From Diaphorobacter nitroreducens (GTDB lineage: Bacteria > Pseudomonadota > Gammaproteobacteria > Burkholderiales > Burkholderiaceae_C), in assembly GCA_003755025.1 (NCBI GenBank), contig RJVL01000001.1:682001-746000 (forward strand): a stretch of 64,000 nucleotides of DNA, given 5' to 3'. Made by a program: the position numbers and the translations under genes. Below the pieces are notes generated by a model. It searched no databases. It was given only the letters and a program-made list of their open reading frames with translations, and had not been told where the DNA came from. This document shows positions 17,660-27,100 of the stretch, piece after piece; position 1 is the stretch's first letter, and every line of letters begins with the position of its first letter.

Positions 17660-17930
17660 CGCGCTTTCCCTTCCTTTCACAATGCAGTCATCCTGCGGCA
17701 GCGTGCCGCTGGGATGCGTCGCGGCGCCTGTGCAGCCCATCGCGGAGGCCTGCGCTGCTCCTTGCCCGGCCGAGTAATACGCGCCATTCGCGGATTTTTC
17801 AGGGGAAACCCGCAACGGGGCCGGCAACCCACGTTTTTACAATTTACCTCCGCTCATCGGCGGGATTCAGCGGCGCGTACACTCAACCGCGTTACTGTTT
17901 GTTTGCTTCATCATTTCGGAGAATTTGTCC

Positions 17931-19013
17931 ATGGATCGTCGCTCAATCATCAAGCAGGCCGGTTTGGCTGGCGTACTCGCAGCCGGGGTTGCACCCGCAG
18001 TGCATGCCCAGGCCGCCGTTCGCTGGCGCCTTGCCTCCAGCTTCCCCAAGTCGCTGGACACGATCTTTGGCAGTGCAGAAAAATTGTCCCAGGCCGTCAA
18101 GGCGATGTCGGGCGGCAAGTTCGAGATCTCCGTGCACCCCGCCGGCGAGCTGATGCCCGCGTTTGGCGTGGTGGATGCGCTGCAGGGCGACACCATCGAT
18201 ATGGCCCAGACGGCCGCCTACTACTTCACCGGCAAGGACCCCGTGTTCGCCTTCAGCTGCGCCGTGCCCTTCGGCCTGACCACGCTGCAGATGGCAGCCT
18301 GGAAGGACCACGGCAACGGCCGCAAGTACCTGGATGCCTTCTTCGAGAAATACAACTTCAAGACCGCCAGCGCCGGCAACACCACCACCCAGATGGGCGG
18401 CTGGTACCGCAAGGAAATCAAGACCGTCGCTGACCTCAAGGGCCTGAAGATGCGCCTGGGCGGCGGCGTGTTCGGCGAGGCCATGGCCAAGCTGGGCGTG
18501 GTGGCGCAGAACATGCCCGCCGGTGACGTGTACCAGGCGCTCGAGAAGGGCACGCTGGACGCCGTGGAGTTCGTTGGCCCGTACGACGATGAAAAGCTGG
18601 GCTTCAACAAGGTGGCGCCGTACTACTACTATCCCGGCTGGTGGGAAGGCTCCGCTGACCTGGAGTTCTTCATCAACATCAAGAAGTACAACGCCCTGTC
18701 GCCCGAGCACAAGGCGATCCTGGACGCAGCCACCCGCGTGGCCGCTGCCGACATGACCGCCAAGTACCAGGTGTTCAATCCGCGCGCCATCAAGAACCTG
18801 GTGGCTAACAAGACGCAGCTTAAGGCGTTCCCCAAGGCGATCATGGACGCCGGCTTCAAGGCGTCGATGGAAGTGTTTGCCGAGCACGAGGCCAAGTCGC
18901 CCGAGTTCAAGAAGATCCACCAGGACATGCGCGCCTTCCAGCGCGACCAGATCCTGTGGAACCGCTTCTCGGAGTTCCCGTTCAACCAGTACATGAACAG
19001 TGTGAAGATCTGA
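17931..19013 (+). CDS. TRAP transporter periplasmic solute-binding protein (DctP family, TakP-like)
   Basis: Periplasmic binding protein that delivers an organic acid to a TRAP membrane complex. The 360-residue precursor starts MDRRSIIKQAG, a twin-arginine type signal peptide, with cleavage expected after VHA (near residue 26). The fold marks are WRLASSFPKSLDTIFG at the mature N-terminus, the conserved substrate-carboxylate Arg in LKMRLGGG, and VGPYDDEKLGF followed by YYYYPGWWEG. These last segments resemble the alpha-keto-acid binder TakP and the mannitol/chloroaromatic group, so a keto acid or aromatic acid is plausible. ATG 17931 is preferred over a TTG six bases earlier because CGGAGA lies 8 bases upstream. 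Its membrane partners face it from the other strand. Confidence 0.88.
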   Translation: MDRRSIIKQAGLAGVLAAGVAPAVHAQAAVRWRLASSFPKSLDTIFGSAEKLSQAVKAMSGGKFEISVHPAGELMPAFGVVDALQGDTIDMAQTAAYYFTGKDPVFAFSCAVPFGLTTLQMAAWKDHGNGRKYLDAFFEKYNFKTASAGNTTTQMGGWYRKEIKTVADLKGLKMRLGGGVFGEAMAKLGVVAQNMPAGDVYQALEKGTLDAVEFVGPYDDEKLGFNKVAPYYYYPGWWEGSADLEFFINIKKYNALSPEHKAILDAATRVAAADMTAKYQVFNPRAIKNLVANKTQLKAFPKAIMDAGFKASMEVFAEHEAKSPEFKKIHQDMRAFQRDQILWNRFSEFPFNQYMNSVKI

Positions 19014-19066
19014 TCGCGTGGCGGGCTGCTGCCCTTGCGGCGGCGGCTTGCGACCAATCCAACGAG

Positions 19067-19090
19067 GCCGCAGTTCCCTGCGGCTTTTTT
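19067..19090 (+). terminator. Rho-independent terminator after TRAP binding protein
   Basis: GCCGCAG-TTCC-CTGCGGC stem-loop followed by TTTTTT. Confidence 0.88.
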
Positions 19091-19107
19091 GTTGCCCGCG
19101 CAAACTA

Positions 19108-19134
19108 AAAAAGCCCCGGCGTACCGGGGCTTTT
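19108..19134. terminator. Bidirectional terminator between convergent TRAP genes
   Basis: AAAGCCCCGG-CGTA-CCGGGGCTTT with A-run on the left and TTTTA on the right, so it can stop transcription from both sides. It lies 17 bases past the end of the large-permease gene. Confidence 0.88.
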
Positions 19135-19151
19135 AGTGGGGGTGAGACGGC

Positions 19152-20972
19152 TTACTTGCTGCCCGAGCCCATGGCGTCCTGCAGCGCCTTGGCTGGGTCG
19201 TCCGAGCCGTAGCCGCCGTCGGCAGGGGGTGCCAACTCGTCCGTCGGTGCCGGTGCCTGCTCGGCGTCTGGAGCGGGCTGCGATGCGAACGGGTCGTTGC
19301 CTGGCGCACCGTAGCTCTCCGCATCCTGGAGCGCATCCATCATTTGCGCGCCTACCGCTTCCATGTTCACTTCCACCTTTTTGTCCAGGCTGCCCGTCAC
19401 CAGGGACGGGAAGGTGATGAGCAGGCTCACCATGATCAGCTGGATCAGGACGAAGGGAATGGCGCCCTTGTAGATCTGCATGGTGGTCACGGGCTGGATG
19501 GCCTTGTGCGTCACCCGGTCGATGTAGGGCTTGTCCGGGGCCACCGAGCGCAGGAAGAACAGCGCGAAGCCGAAAGGCGGGTGCATGAACGAGGTCTGCA
19601 TGTTCATCGCCAGCAGCACGCCGAACCAGATCAGATCGATGCCCATCTTGTCGGCGACGGGTCCCAGCAGGGGCACCACGATGAAGGACAGCTCGAAGTA
19701 GTCCAGGAAGAACGCCAGAAAGAAGATCATGAGGTTCACCACGATCAGGAAGCCCACCTGTCCGCCGGGCAGGCTGGCCAGCAGGTGCTCCACCCACTTC
19801 GGGCCGTCGGCCGCCTGGAACACCAGGCTGAACGTGGTGGCGCCGATCATGATGAACATCACGAAGCTGGCCAGGCGCGTAGTGGCGCCCAGCGCCTGCT
19901 TGAGCAGGGGCATGTCCAGGCGCCGGCGCGCGAAGCCCATGACCAGCGCCGCCATGGCACCCATGGCGCCGCCTTCGGTCGGTGTGGCAATGCCCAGGAA
20001 GATGGTGCCCAGCACCAGGAAGATCAGCAGCAGTGGCGGAATCAGCACGAAGGTCACGCGCTCGGCCAGGCGAGAGAGCATGCCCAGCTTGAGCACGCGG
20101 TTGATGCTCGCGATGACGAACGCGATGAAGGTGCCGCCGCACATGGCGGTGACGACCTTCTCATCGGTCGGCACGTCCAGCACTTCGGTGCCTGTCCACC
20201 ACGTATGCACGTCGGCCATGTGAGCGGCCAGGAAGATCGATGCTGCCGTGGAGATGCCCATCACGACGGCCAGCGAGGCATAGCCGGAGCTGCCATTGTC
20301 TTCACGGTAGATGCGCGCCTCGGGTGGCAGGGCGGGTACGGACTGGGGCTTGAAGATGGCCAGGATGACCACCCACAGCACGTAGAGGCCGACGAGGATG
20401 AAGGCGGGCACGAATGCGCCCTTGTACATCTCGCCCACGCTGCGGCCGAGCTGGTCGGCCATCAGGATCAGCACCAGTGATGGGGGAATGATCTGGGCCA
20501 GGGTGCCGGATGCGGCAATCACACCGCTGGCGAGCCGCCGGTCGTAGCCGTAGCGCAGCATGATGGGCAGCGAGATCAGGCCCATGGAGATCACCGAGGC
20601 CGCCACCACACCGGTGGTGGCCGCCAGCAGCGCGCCCACGAAAACCACCGCCAGCGCCAGGCCGCCGCGCAAAGGGCCGAACACCTGGCCCACCGTGTCG
20701 AGCAGGTCCTCCGCCATACCACTGCGCTCCATGATCAGGCCCATGAGCGTGAAGAAGGGCACCGCCAGCAGCGTGTCGTTGGCCATGATGCCGATCAGGC
20801 GCTGCGGCAGCCAGGCCATCACGGACGAAGGAAAGACCCCCAGCTCGATCCCCAGGAAGCCGAACAGCAGGCCGCAGGCGCCCAGGCTGAACGCCACGGG
20901 GAAGCCCAGCAGCAGGAAGATGATCAGGCCCCCGAACATGACGGGGGCGTAATTGCTTGTGATGAATTCCAT
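19152..20972 (-). CDS. TRAP transporter large permease subunit (DctM family) with long C-terminal tail
   Basis: Na+-coupled transport channel of the TRAP system (606 residues, many helices). Typical segments are PVMFGGLIIFLLLGFPVAFSLG at the N-terminus, GAASG-like loops (VIAASGTLAQIIPPSLVLILMAD) and LGIATPTEGGAMGA. It belongs to the long mannitol/chloroaromatic-type permeases with an extra central insertion (around EARIYREDNGSS). After the last helix comes an unusual hydrophilic tail of roughly 70 residues rich in Ala, Pro, Asp and Glu (for example QPAPDAEQAPAPTDELAPPA). It starts 21 bases behind the small-subunit gene, so the two are co-transcribed. Confidence 0.88.
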   Translation of the reverse strand: MEFITSNYAPVMFGGLIIFLLLGFPVAFSLGACGLLFGFLGIELGVFPSSVMAWLPQRLIGIMANDTLLAVPFFTLMGLIMERSGMAEDLLDTVGQVFGPLRGGLALAVVFVGALLAATTGVVAASVISMGLISLPIMLRYGYDRRLASGVIAASGTLAQIIPPSLVLILMADQLGRSVGEMYKGAFVPAFILVGLYVLWVVILAIFKPQSVPALPPEARIYREDNGSSGYASLAVVMGISTAASIFLAAHMADVHTWWTGTEVLDVPTDEKVVTAMCGGTFIAFVIASINRVLKLGMLSRLAERVTFVLIPPLLLIFLVLGTIFLGIATPTEGGAMGAMAALVMGFARRRLDMPLLKQALGATTRLASFVMFIMIGATTFSLVFQAADGPKWVEHLLASLPGGQVGFLIVVNLMIFFLAFFLDYFELSFIVVPLLGPVADKMGIDLIWFGVLLAMNMQTSFMHPPFGFALFFLRSVAPDKPYIDRVTHKAIQPVTTMQIYKGAIPFVLIQLIMVSLLITFPSLVTGSLDKKVEVNMEAVGAQMMDALQDAESYGAPGNDPFASQPAPDAEQAPAPTDELAPPADGGYGSDDPAKALQDAMGSGSK

Positions 20973-20993
20973 GAAATGCTTTCCTGGGGCAGA

Positions 20994-21620
20994 TCAGCGT
21001 TGCGCGGCGGGAGCGGCGGACAGGGCCTGCTCCTGCTTTCTCTCAGCTTCGGCGCGCAGCGCCTCGGCCAGTTCTTCTTCAGCGCTCTTGTCGCTGAGCT
21101 TGCCCATGGGATCGGGCCCCTGGCCACGCAGGAAAGCGATGCGCTTGATGAGTTCGGACCAGCCCTGCAGCATCAGCAGCGTGATACCGACGGGAATCGC
21201 CACCCATACGGGCCAGCGGATCAGGCCGCCAGGATTGCCGGACACTTCACCCGACTGGTACATCTGGATCACGACCGGCATGCTCAGGTACAGGATGGTG
21301 ATGCACAGCGGGGTGAGAAAGAGCGCAAAGCCCACGATGTCGATCCACACCTGCACCTTCTTGGGCAAGCGGCTGTTGACCACGTCGATGCGCACGTGCT
21401 CGCGGTTGAGCAGCGTCCAGCCGGCGGCGATCAGGAAAGACCATGCGAACAGGTACCACTGCACTTCCAGAAAGGCGTTGGAACTCGTGTCGAACGCCTT
21501 GCGCACGATGGCGTTGGCGGCACTGATGAAAGTGGATGCGAAGATGAGCCAGATTGAATACTTGCCCACGAACGCGTTGAGCCTGTCGATGGCCCGCGAC
21601 AGTGAAAGTAAAGCCTGCAT
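20994..21620 (-). CDS. TRAP transporter small permease subunit (DctQ family)
   Basis: Four-helix membrane subunit that pairs with the large permease (208 residues). Helices are visible near YSIWLIFASTFISAANAIVR, VQWYLFAWSFLIAAGWTLL, VWIDIVGFALFLTPLCITILYL and WVAIPVGITLLMLQG. The conserved N-R-E-H-V-R-I-D-V motif after the second helix marks the family. The C-terminus is a charged, Ala/Glu-rich cytoplasmic stretch. The start at 21620 was chosen because GGAGA precedes it by 6 bases; a longer frame upstream lacks membrane-protein character. Confidence 0.87.
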   Translation of the reverse strand: MQALLSLSRAIDRLNAFVGKYSIWLIFASTFISAANAIVRKAFDTSSNAFLEVQWYLFAWSFLIAAGWTLLNREHVRIDVVNSRLPKKVQVWIDIVGFALFLTPLCITILYLSMPVVIQMYQSGEVSGNPGGLIRWPVWVAIPVGITLLMLQGWSELIKRIAFLRGQGPDPMGKLSDKSAEEELAEALRAEAERKQEQALSAAPAAQR

Positions 21621-21946
21621 GGTGTCTCCAAGAAGATGGCTGGGTGCGCGTGTCTGTCCGCACGCGGGGTGGGGCATGGGCCAGATCGATTTGCAGAACG
21701 CTGACGCTGCCGTCGGTAGGCAGGGCACGGTCGGCGGCGCCGCGCACACGTTCTTACAAAGGTGACATTCTACGAAGTCACGCAGCCTCGCCAGGTAAAG
21801 GGTTTAGCCTGCCCCCGCAGGGGGAGGAGCGTTGCGCTGCTATGAAAATGGGAGAAACCGGCGCACGCAATAGCGCAGGCGGTCCACGCGCTGCCGCACG
21901 AAGGGCGACGCATCGCCCGTGCGTCGCCAGGGGGGGATCGGGGCTT
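21621..21946. other. Intergenic region without a gene (326 bases)
   Basis: Upstream of the TRAP permease genes and downstream of ggt. It holds two GC hairpins: CCCCCGCAGGGGG near 21820-21835, and a 9-bp stem GGCGACGCA / TGCGTCGCC (21904-21912 with 21920-21928) that may help end ggt transcription, although no T-run follows. The promoter of the TRAP pair must lie in its left half, but no convincing consensus is visible. Confidence 0.5.
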
Positions 21947-23818
21947 TCAGTCGCCCATGACCACGCCTTCGCGCCGCGGGTCCGCTCCGCCCAGCCACAT
22001 GGGTTTGCCATGCACTTCGCTGCGCGTAATGGCCTGCAGGCCGCTGGTCATGTTCATCTCGCGCACTTCCGCGCCGCGTGCGCGCAGGTTGTCGATCGTG
22101 GTGGAGGTGAAGCGCTTTTCCTCCAGCAGGGTGGGGCCGTTGAGGTTGCCGAAGTTGGGCAGATTGATCGCCTGCTGCGGCGTCAGGCCCCAGTTGAAGA
22201 TCCCGTAGATCGTCTTGGCGGTGTAGTGGATGATGAGCGCGCCGCCCGGGCTGCCTCCGCTCATCAGCAGACGCCCGGACGCCTTGTCAAACACCAGTGT
22301 GGGCGCCATGGACGAGCGGGGACGCTTGCCCGGCTCGACGCGGTTGGCGATGGGGCGGCCCTGGGCGTCGCTCGGCGCAAAGCTGAAGTCGGTCAGTTCG
22401 TTGTTGAGTAGGAAGCCCCCGCTGCGCGCGCTGCTGGTGCTGACCATCTGGCGGGAGCCGAACTGGTCTTCGATGGTGGTGGTCATGGCGACGGCATTGC
22501 CCCGGGCATCGACGACGCTGATGTGGCTGGTGCCGTACTCTGGCTGGTCGGGCATGGGCGCCATGCTGGTCTGCGCCCCGCCGGGGGTTCCGGGCTGGGC
22601 CACCTTCATGCTCTGCGGCTGGATGAGGCGTGCGCGGCTGGCGAGGTAGGTAGGGTCCAGCAGGCTCATCCAGCTGCCGGCAGGGGGGCGCACGAAATCG
22701 GGGTCGGCCACGTATTGCGCGCGGTCGGCGAAGGCCAGGCGGGCGGCTTCGTTGTACAGATAGAGCCAGTCGGCCGTGGGCAGCGGGCCCAGCGGGTCGG
22801 CGGAACCTTGGGGGCCCTCCTGCAACGGCATGGTCGTGGCATCGGTGTTCTTCAGGATGCCCAGGATCTGCGCCACGGCAATGGCGCCGGAACTGGGCGG
22901 CGGAAAGCCGCAGACGCGATAGGCTTTAGCGCCAATCTGATAGTCGGAGCACAGGGCCTCCCGTTTCTTGGGCTGGTAGCCTGCCAAGTCGGCCAGGCTG
23001 AGCCCGCCGGGATTGCCTGCGTGGCCCTGAACCTTGGCCACGATGGCCTGGGCCACTTCCCCTTCCAGCAGCGCCTTGGAGCCGTTCCTGGCAATGGCAC
23101 GCAGCACGCTCGCCAGCTCAGGATTCTTGAGCGTGTGCCCCACGGGCCAGGGTTGGCCAGCGGCATCGAAGAAATAGGCGCGCGCCACCGGGTCCTGCGC
23201 GAGGAACTTCTCATTGGCCAGCAAGGTGTGCAGGCGCGCACTGACCTTGAAGCCCTGTTCCGCCAACTGGATGGCGGGCTCGAACAGTGTGGCCCAGGCA
23301 AGCTTGCCGTGTTCCTTGTGGGCCTGCTCCAGCATGCGCACCGTACCCGGCACGCCGACCGAGCGCCCGCCCACCACAGCCTCATGGAAGGCCATGGGCT
23401 TGCCATTGGCGCCAATGAACAGGTTCTCCGTGGCGGCCGCGGGGGCGGTCTCGCGCCCGTCGTAGGCCTCGACCTTGCTGCCAGCCGCGTGCAGCAGGAA
23501 CGCGCCGCCGCCGATGCCACTGGACTGCGGTTCCACGAGGGTAAGCACCATCTGTACCGCGATGGCCGCATCCAGCGCCGAGCCGCCTGCCTTCAGCACC
23601 TGGTAGCCGGCGTCGGTCGCCAGCGGATTGGCGGCTGCCACCGCGAAGCGCTCGGTAGCCCAGCCGGGCTTCTCCGTGTAGCCGGAAGAGCCCTCGGGCT
23701 GTTGCGGCACCTGGTAGTGGAATGCGGCGGGGGGGCTGGAACAGGCCGCCAGCGTCACCACCGCGAGGGCAGCGACGACAGAGGCGGTCATACGTTGGGC
23801 GCGCAGGTACGGTCGCAT
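21947..23818 (-). CDS. ggt: Gamma-glutamyltransferase (glutathione hydrolase), lipoprotein
   Basis: Cleaves the gamma-glutamyl bond of glutathione and related compounds outside the cytoplasm. The 623-residue precursor has a signal peptide ending in the lipobox L-A-A-C (VVTLAACSSP), so it is probably membrane-anchored. The chain should self-cleave before nucleophile Thr430 in YGTSHISVVD. Further marks are SGIGGGAFLLHA, FPPPSSGAIAVAQILGIL and GGSPGGALIIHY near the C-terminus. The start at 23818 begins the signal peptide. It is divergent from the hybrid kinase gene with about 280 bases between them. Confidence 0.92.
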   Translation of the reverse strand: MRPYLRAQRMTASVVAALAVVTLAACSSPPAAFHYQVPQQPEGSSGYTEKPGWATERFAVAAANPLATDAGYQVLKAGGSALDAAIAVQMVLTLVEPQSSGIGGGAFLLHAAGSKVEAYDGRETAPAAATENLFIGANGKPMAFHEAVVGGRSVGVPGTVRMLEQAHKEHGKLAWATLFEPAIQLAEQGFKVSARLHTLLANEKFLAQDPVARAYFFDAAGQPWPVGHTLKNPELASVLRAIARNGSKALLEGEVAQAIVAKVQGHAGNPGGLSLADLAGYQPKKREALCSDYQIGAKAYRVCGFPPPSSGAIAVAQILGILKNTDATTMPLQEGPQGSADPLGPLPTADWLYLYNEAARLAFADRAQYVADPDFVRPPAGSWMSLLDPTYLASRARLIQPQSMKVAQPGTPGGAQTSMAPMPDQPEYGTSHISVVDARGNAVAMTTTIEDQFGSRQMVSTSSARSGGFLLNNELTDFSFAPSDAQGRPIANRVEPGKRPRSSMAPTLVFDKASGRLLMSGGSPGGALIIHYTAKTIYGIFNWGLTPQQAINLPNFGNLNGPTLLEEKRFTSTTIDNLRARGAEVREMNMTSGLQAITRSEVHGKPMWLGGADPRREGVVMGD

Positions 23819-24101
23819 GGGGTCTCCTTGGTGGTGGCGTGATCCGGGCCATCGTACTGGGCAGGAAGGCCACACGCTCCCGCTGTTACATGCTGGTACG
23901 CTGCTGTTGGCAGGTGGTGGATAAGTGTCATGCGGGATGGCGAAAATGGTTACGTTTTGACATACTCCGCGCACCCACTGGATCACGGCGCACCACGCGT
24001 CTGTGACGCATCTTGCACCGACCCCCGAAACACGGGGCTGATGGAGGTTTCCTTGAAAAGCTCCCCCGACGTGTGGCTGGTCGCTCGGCCCCTTGGCAGG
24101 C

Positions 24102-27100
24102 ATGACGGCCATGCCTGAGCGCAAGGAACGGCTGGCTGTTCTGCGCGATTCGCTGCGCGACCCACAGGGCCGGTGGTTGCGGGGCGCCGTATGGGTGCTC
24201 GTGCTGGCGGCGCTGGGTGCCTGGCTGGCAGTGGAAGCGATCGCGTTGGTGCGCTCGGAACAGCGCCAACACGAACGCAATCAGCTGCTGGAAGGCATGG
24301 AGCAGACGCTGCTGGGCGAGAGCAGCAACGGCCCGCTGCTGGGGATGGTTACCTTGCTTGGCTTGAGCGAGCCGTCGCTCAAGGCTGCCGCGCAGGGCTT
24401 TCTGCCCTACGATGCGCCGCCGGTGCTGGCGCGCCTGGGCGTCATCCGCGGCCGCTTCATGGTGGATGGTGCCTACGTGATCGCGCGCGACGGCACGGTG
24501 GTAGCGCATGACACCGCCGGTAACCGCACGACCGGTGCGCAGCTGGGACATCGGCCCTATTTTCAGCAGGCCTTGCAGGGCAATGCGTCCGTATATGCCG
24601 CCCTGGGCGGCACGTCGCAGGAGCGCGGCCTCTATTACGCAGCGCCGCTGTATGAGAGCGATACCCCGTCCAGTCCCATCATCGGTGTGGTTACCGTCAA
24701 GGTGGGGTTCTCCCATTTCGACCGCCTGCTCACGCGGGTGGGGCATCCCGTGCTGCTGATGTCGCCGCAGGGCGTGGTGTTCTCTTCCACCCGTCCGGAG
24801 TGGCTCTACGCGATGACCGCGCCCCTGACGCAGGAACGCATCGACGCGGTGCGCAGCACGCGCCAGTTTGGCAGCCGTTTCGACAACGGGCTGGTGTCGG
24901 CCCTGCCGTTTTCCATCGACTCCCGCGAAGCGCTGATCGACGGCGTGCGCTATGCCGTGGGCCGCCGCGCCGTGGACTGGGAGGACCCTGCGGGCCCCTG
25001 GCAGCTGGTGTTGCTGGACGACATGAGTGCCATCATGCCCATGGGGTTGCGCTGGATGGTGGGAGGGGGCGCGTTCGCGCTCTTCGCGCTCGTGGGCGCC
25101 ATGGCGCTGGACGCGCTGCGCAACCGGCGCCGCCTGGCGGAGAGCATGCAGCGCTTTTCCGTGCTGGGCGCGGCACTGGAGAACAGCCCCATTTCCATCG
25201 TCATCACCGATGCGGAAGGGGTGATCGCGTGGGTCAATCCCCAGTACGAACGCAACACCGGCTACACGCTGGGTGAAGTGCGCGGGCGCAAGCCGTCGAT
25301 AGCCGCCAGCGAACACACGCCCGCCGGTACTTACCGGGACATGTGGAGCCGGTTGCTGGCCGGCCATTCCTGGCGCGGACGCTTCGTGAACCGGCGCCGG
25401 GACGGCACCCTGTACCACGAGGAAGCCACGCTGTCGCCGGTGTTCGACGCCAAGGGCCGGCGCATCGCGATCGTGGGGCTGCTGCAGGACGTGACCGCAC
25501 GCATCGAGGGCGCGCAAGAGCTGGAGCGGCGTGAGCGCCGCCTGAGCGAACTGCTGGAACAACAGACAGCGCTTTTTGACAACGCGCCGCCCATCGTGCT
25601 CGTCTGCGACGGGCAGATACGGCAGTTCAACCGCGCCCTGGCGGAACTGCTGCGCTCCTCGGACGATGCCCTGGCGGGAACCCCGGTACAGGAGCTGTTC
25701 GCAGGCGAGGCCGGCTACGGCGCCTTCACCGCACGGACCGTTCCCATGCTTCTGGCCGGTGGCTCGGTGCGCGAGCAGGCCGTGCTGCGGCGTCCGGACG
25801 GCACGTCGTTCACGGCGCGCATGGCGGGCCGCGGGCTGAAGATGGAGGGCGTGCAGATCGCATCGCTGTGGGTGATCGAGGACGTGACCGAGGCGCAGCG
25901 CGCCGAGGCTGCCACGCGCGAAGCCAACGCGCGGCTGGAGCTGGCGCAGGAGGCGGGGCACATCGGCGTGTTCGACTACAACCTGCTGACGCAGCGCATG
26001 GTGTGGTCGCCCCAACTGGAGCAGCTGTATGGCGCGGCGTCGCTGCCGGCGCAAAAGGACGGGCATGCCGCAGAGAGACCGTTCCAGGCGTGGGTGGATG
26101 TGATCCATCCCGAAGACCGTGCGCGCGTGCAAGGCCTGCTGGCGCAGGCACAGGCCGGCCAGGGCGGCGGCCGTCTGCGCGATTCCTGGCGCATCGTGCG
26201 CGCCGATGGCAGTACGCGCTGGATCCTGTGTACCGCGCGCGTGGTGCGCGACGAAGCAGGACAGGCCGCGCGCATCATCGGCGTGCAGGTGGATGTGCAT
26301 GACCAGAAGATGTTGGAGGCGCGCGTGGCCGAGCAGCTCGCCTTCCAGCAGGCGCTGATCGATGCCATTCCGGTACCGCTCTTCTACAAAGACGGGCAGG
26401 GGCGCTACCTGGGTTTCAACCGGGCCTATGTCCAGGCCTTCGACATCCATACGGAAGACTTCATCGGCAAGACGGTGCTGGACCTGGAGTTCCTGCCCAT
26501 GCTGGAGCGCGAACGCCTGCACGCGGATACCGAGGCCGCGCTGCGGGGCGCGCAGTCCGTGCACCGCGAGATGGCCATGCCGTATGCCGATGGACTGGTG
26601 CACCACACGATGTTCTGGCTGCATGGGTTCAACCGCCCGGACGGCTCGGCGGGCGGAGTCATCGGCACCTTCGTGGACGTCTCCGACCGCCAGCGCGCCG
26701 AAGTGGAACTGCGCCGCGCCAAGGAACTGGCCGAGGAGACGGCGGCGCTCAAGTCGCGTTTCCTGGCCAACATGAGCCATGAGATCCGCACGCCGCTCAA
26801 CGCGATCATCGGCATGTCGCACCTGGCCCTGAAGTCGGGGATGGATGCGCGCCAAAGCGGCTACGTGGTGCGCATGCAGCAGGCGGGCCAGCATCTGCTG
26901 GGCGTGATCAACGACATCCTGGACTTCTCCAAGATCGAGGCCGGCAAGCTCGCGGTGGAGCGCAGCCCCTTCGCGCTGGACCGTATGCTGGAAGGCGTGG
27001 CCGACGTGGTGGGCTTCAAGGCGGCGGCCAAGGGGCTGGAGCTGGTGCTGGACGTGGCCCCCGACGTGCCGCAGCACTTGGTGGGCGACGCGTTGCGCCT

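Noticed and set aside
17925-17930. TTG at 17925 as the start of the TRAP binding protein
   Set aside because: The ATG two codons later has the better-spaced CGGAGA and starts the twin-arginine signal peptide normally.
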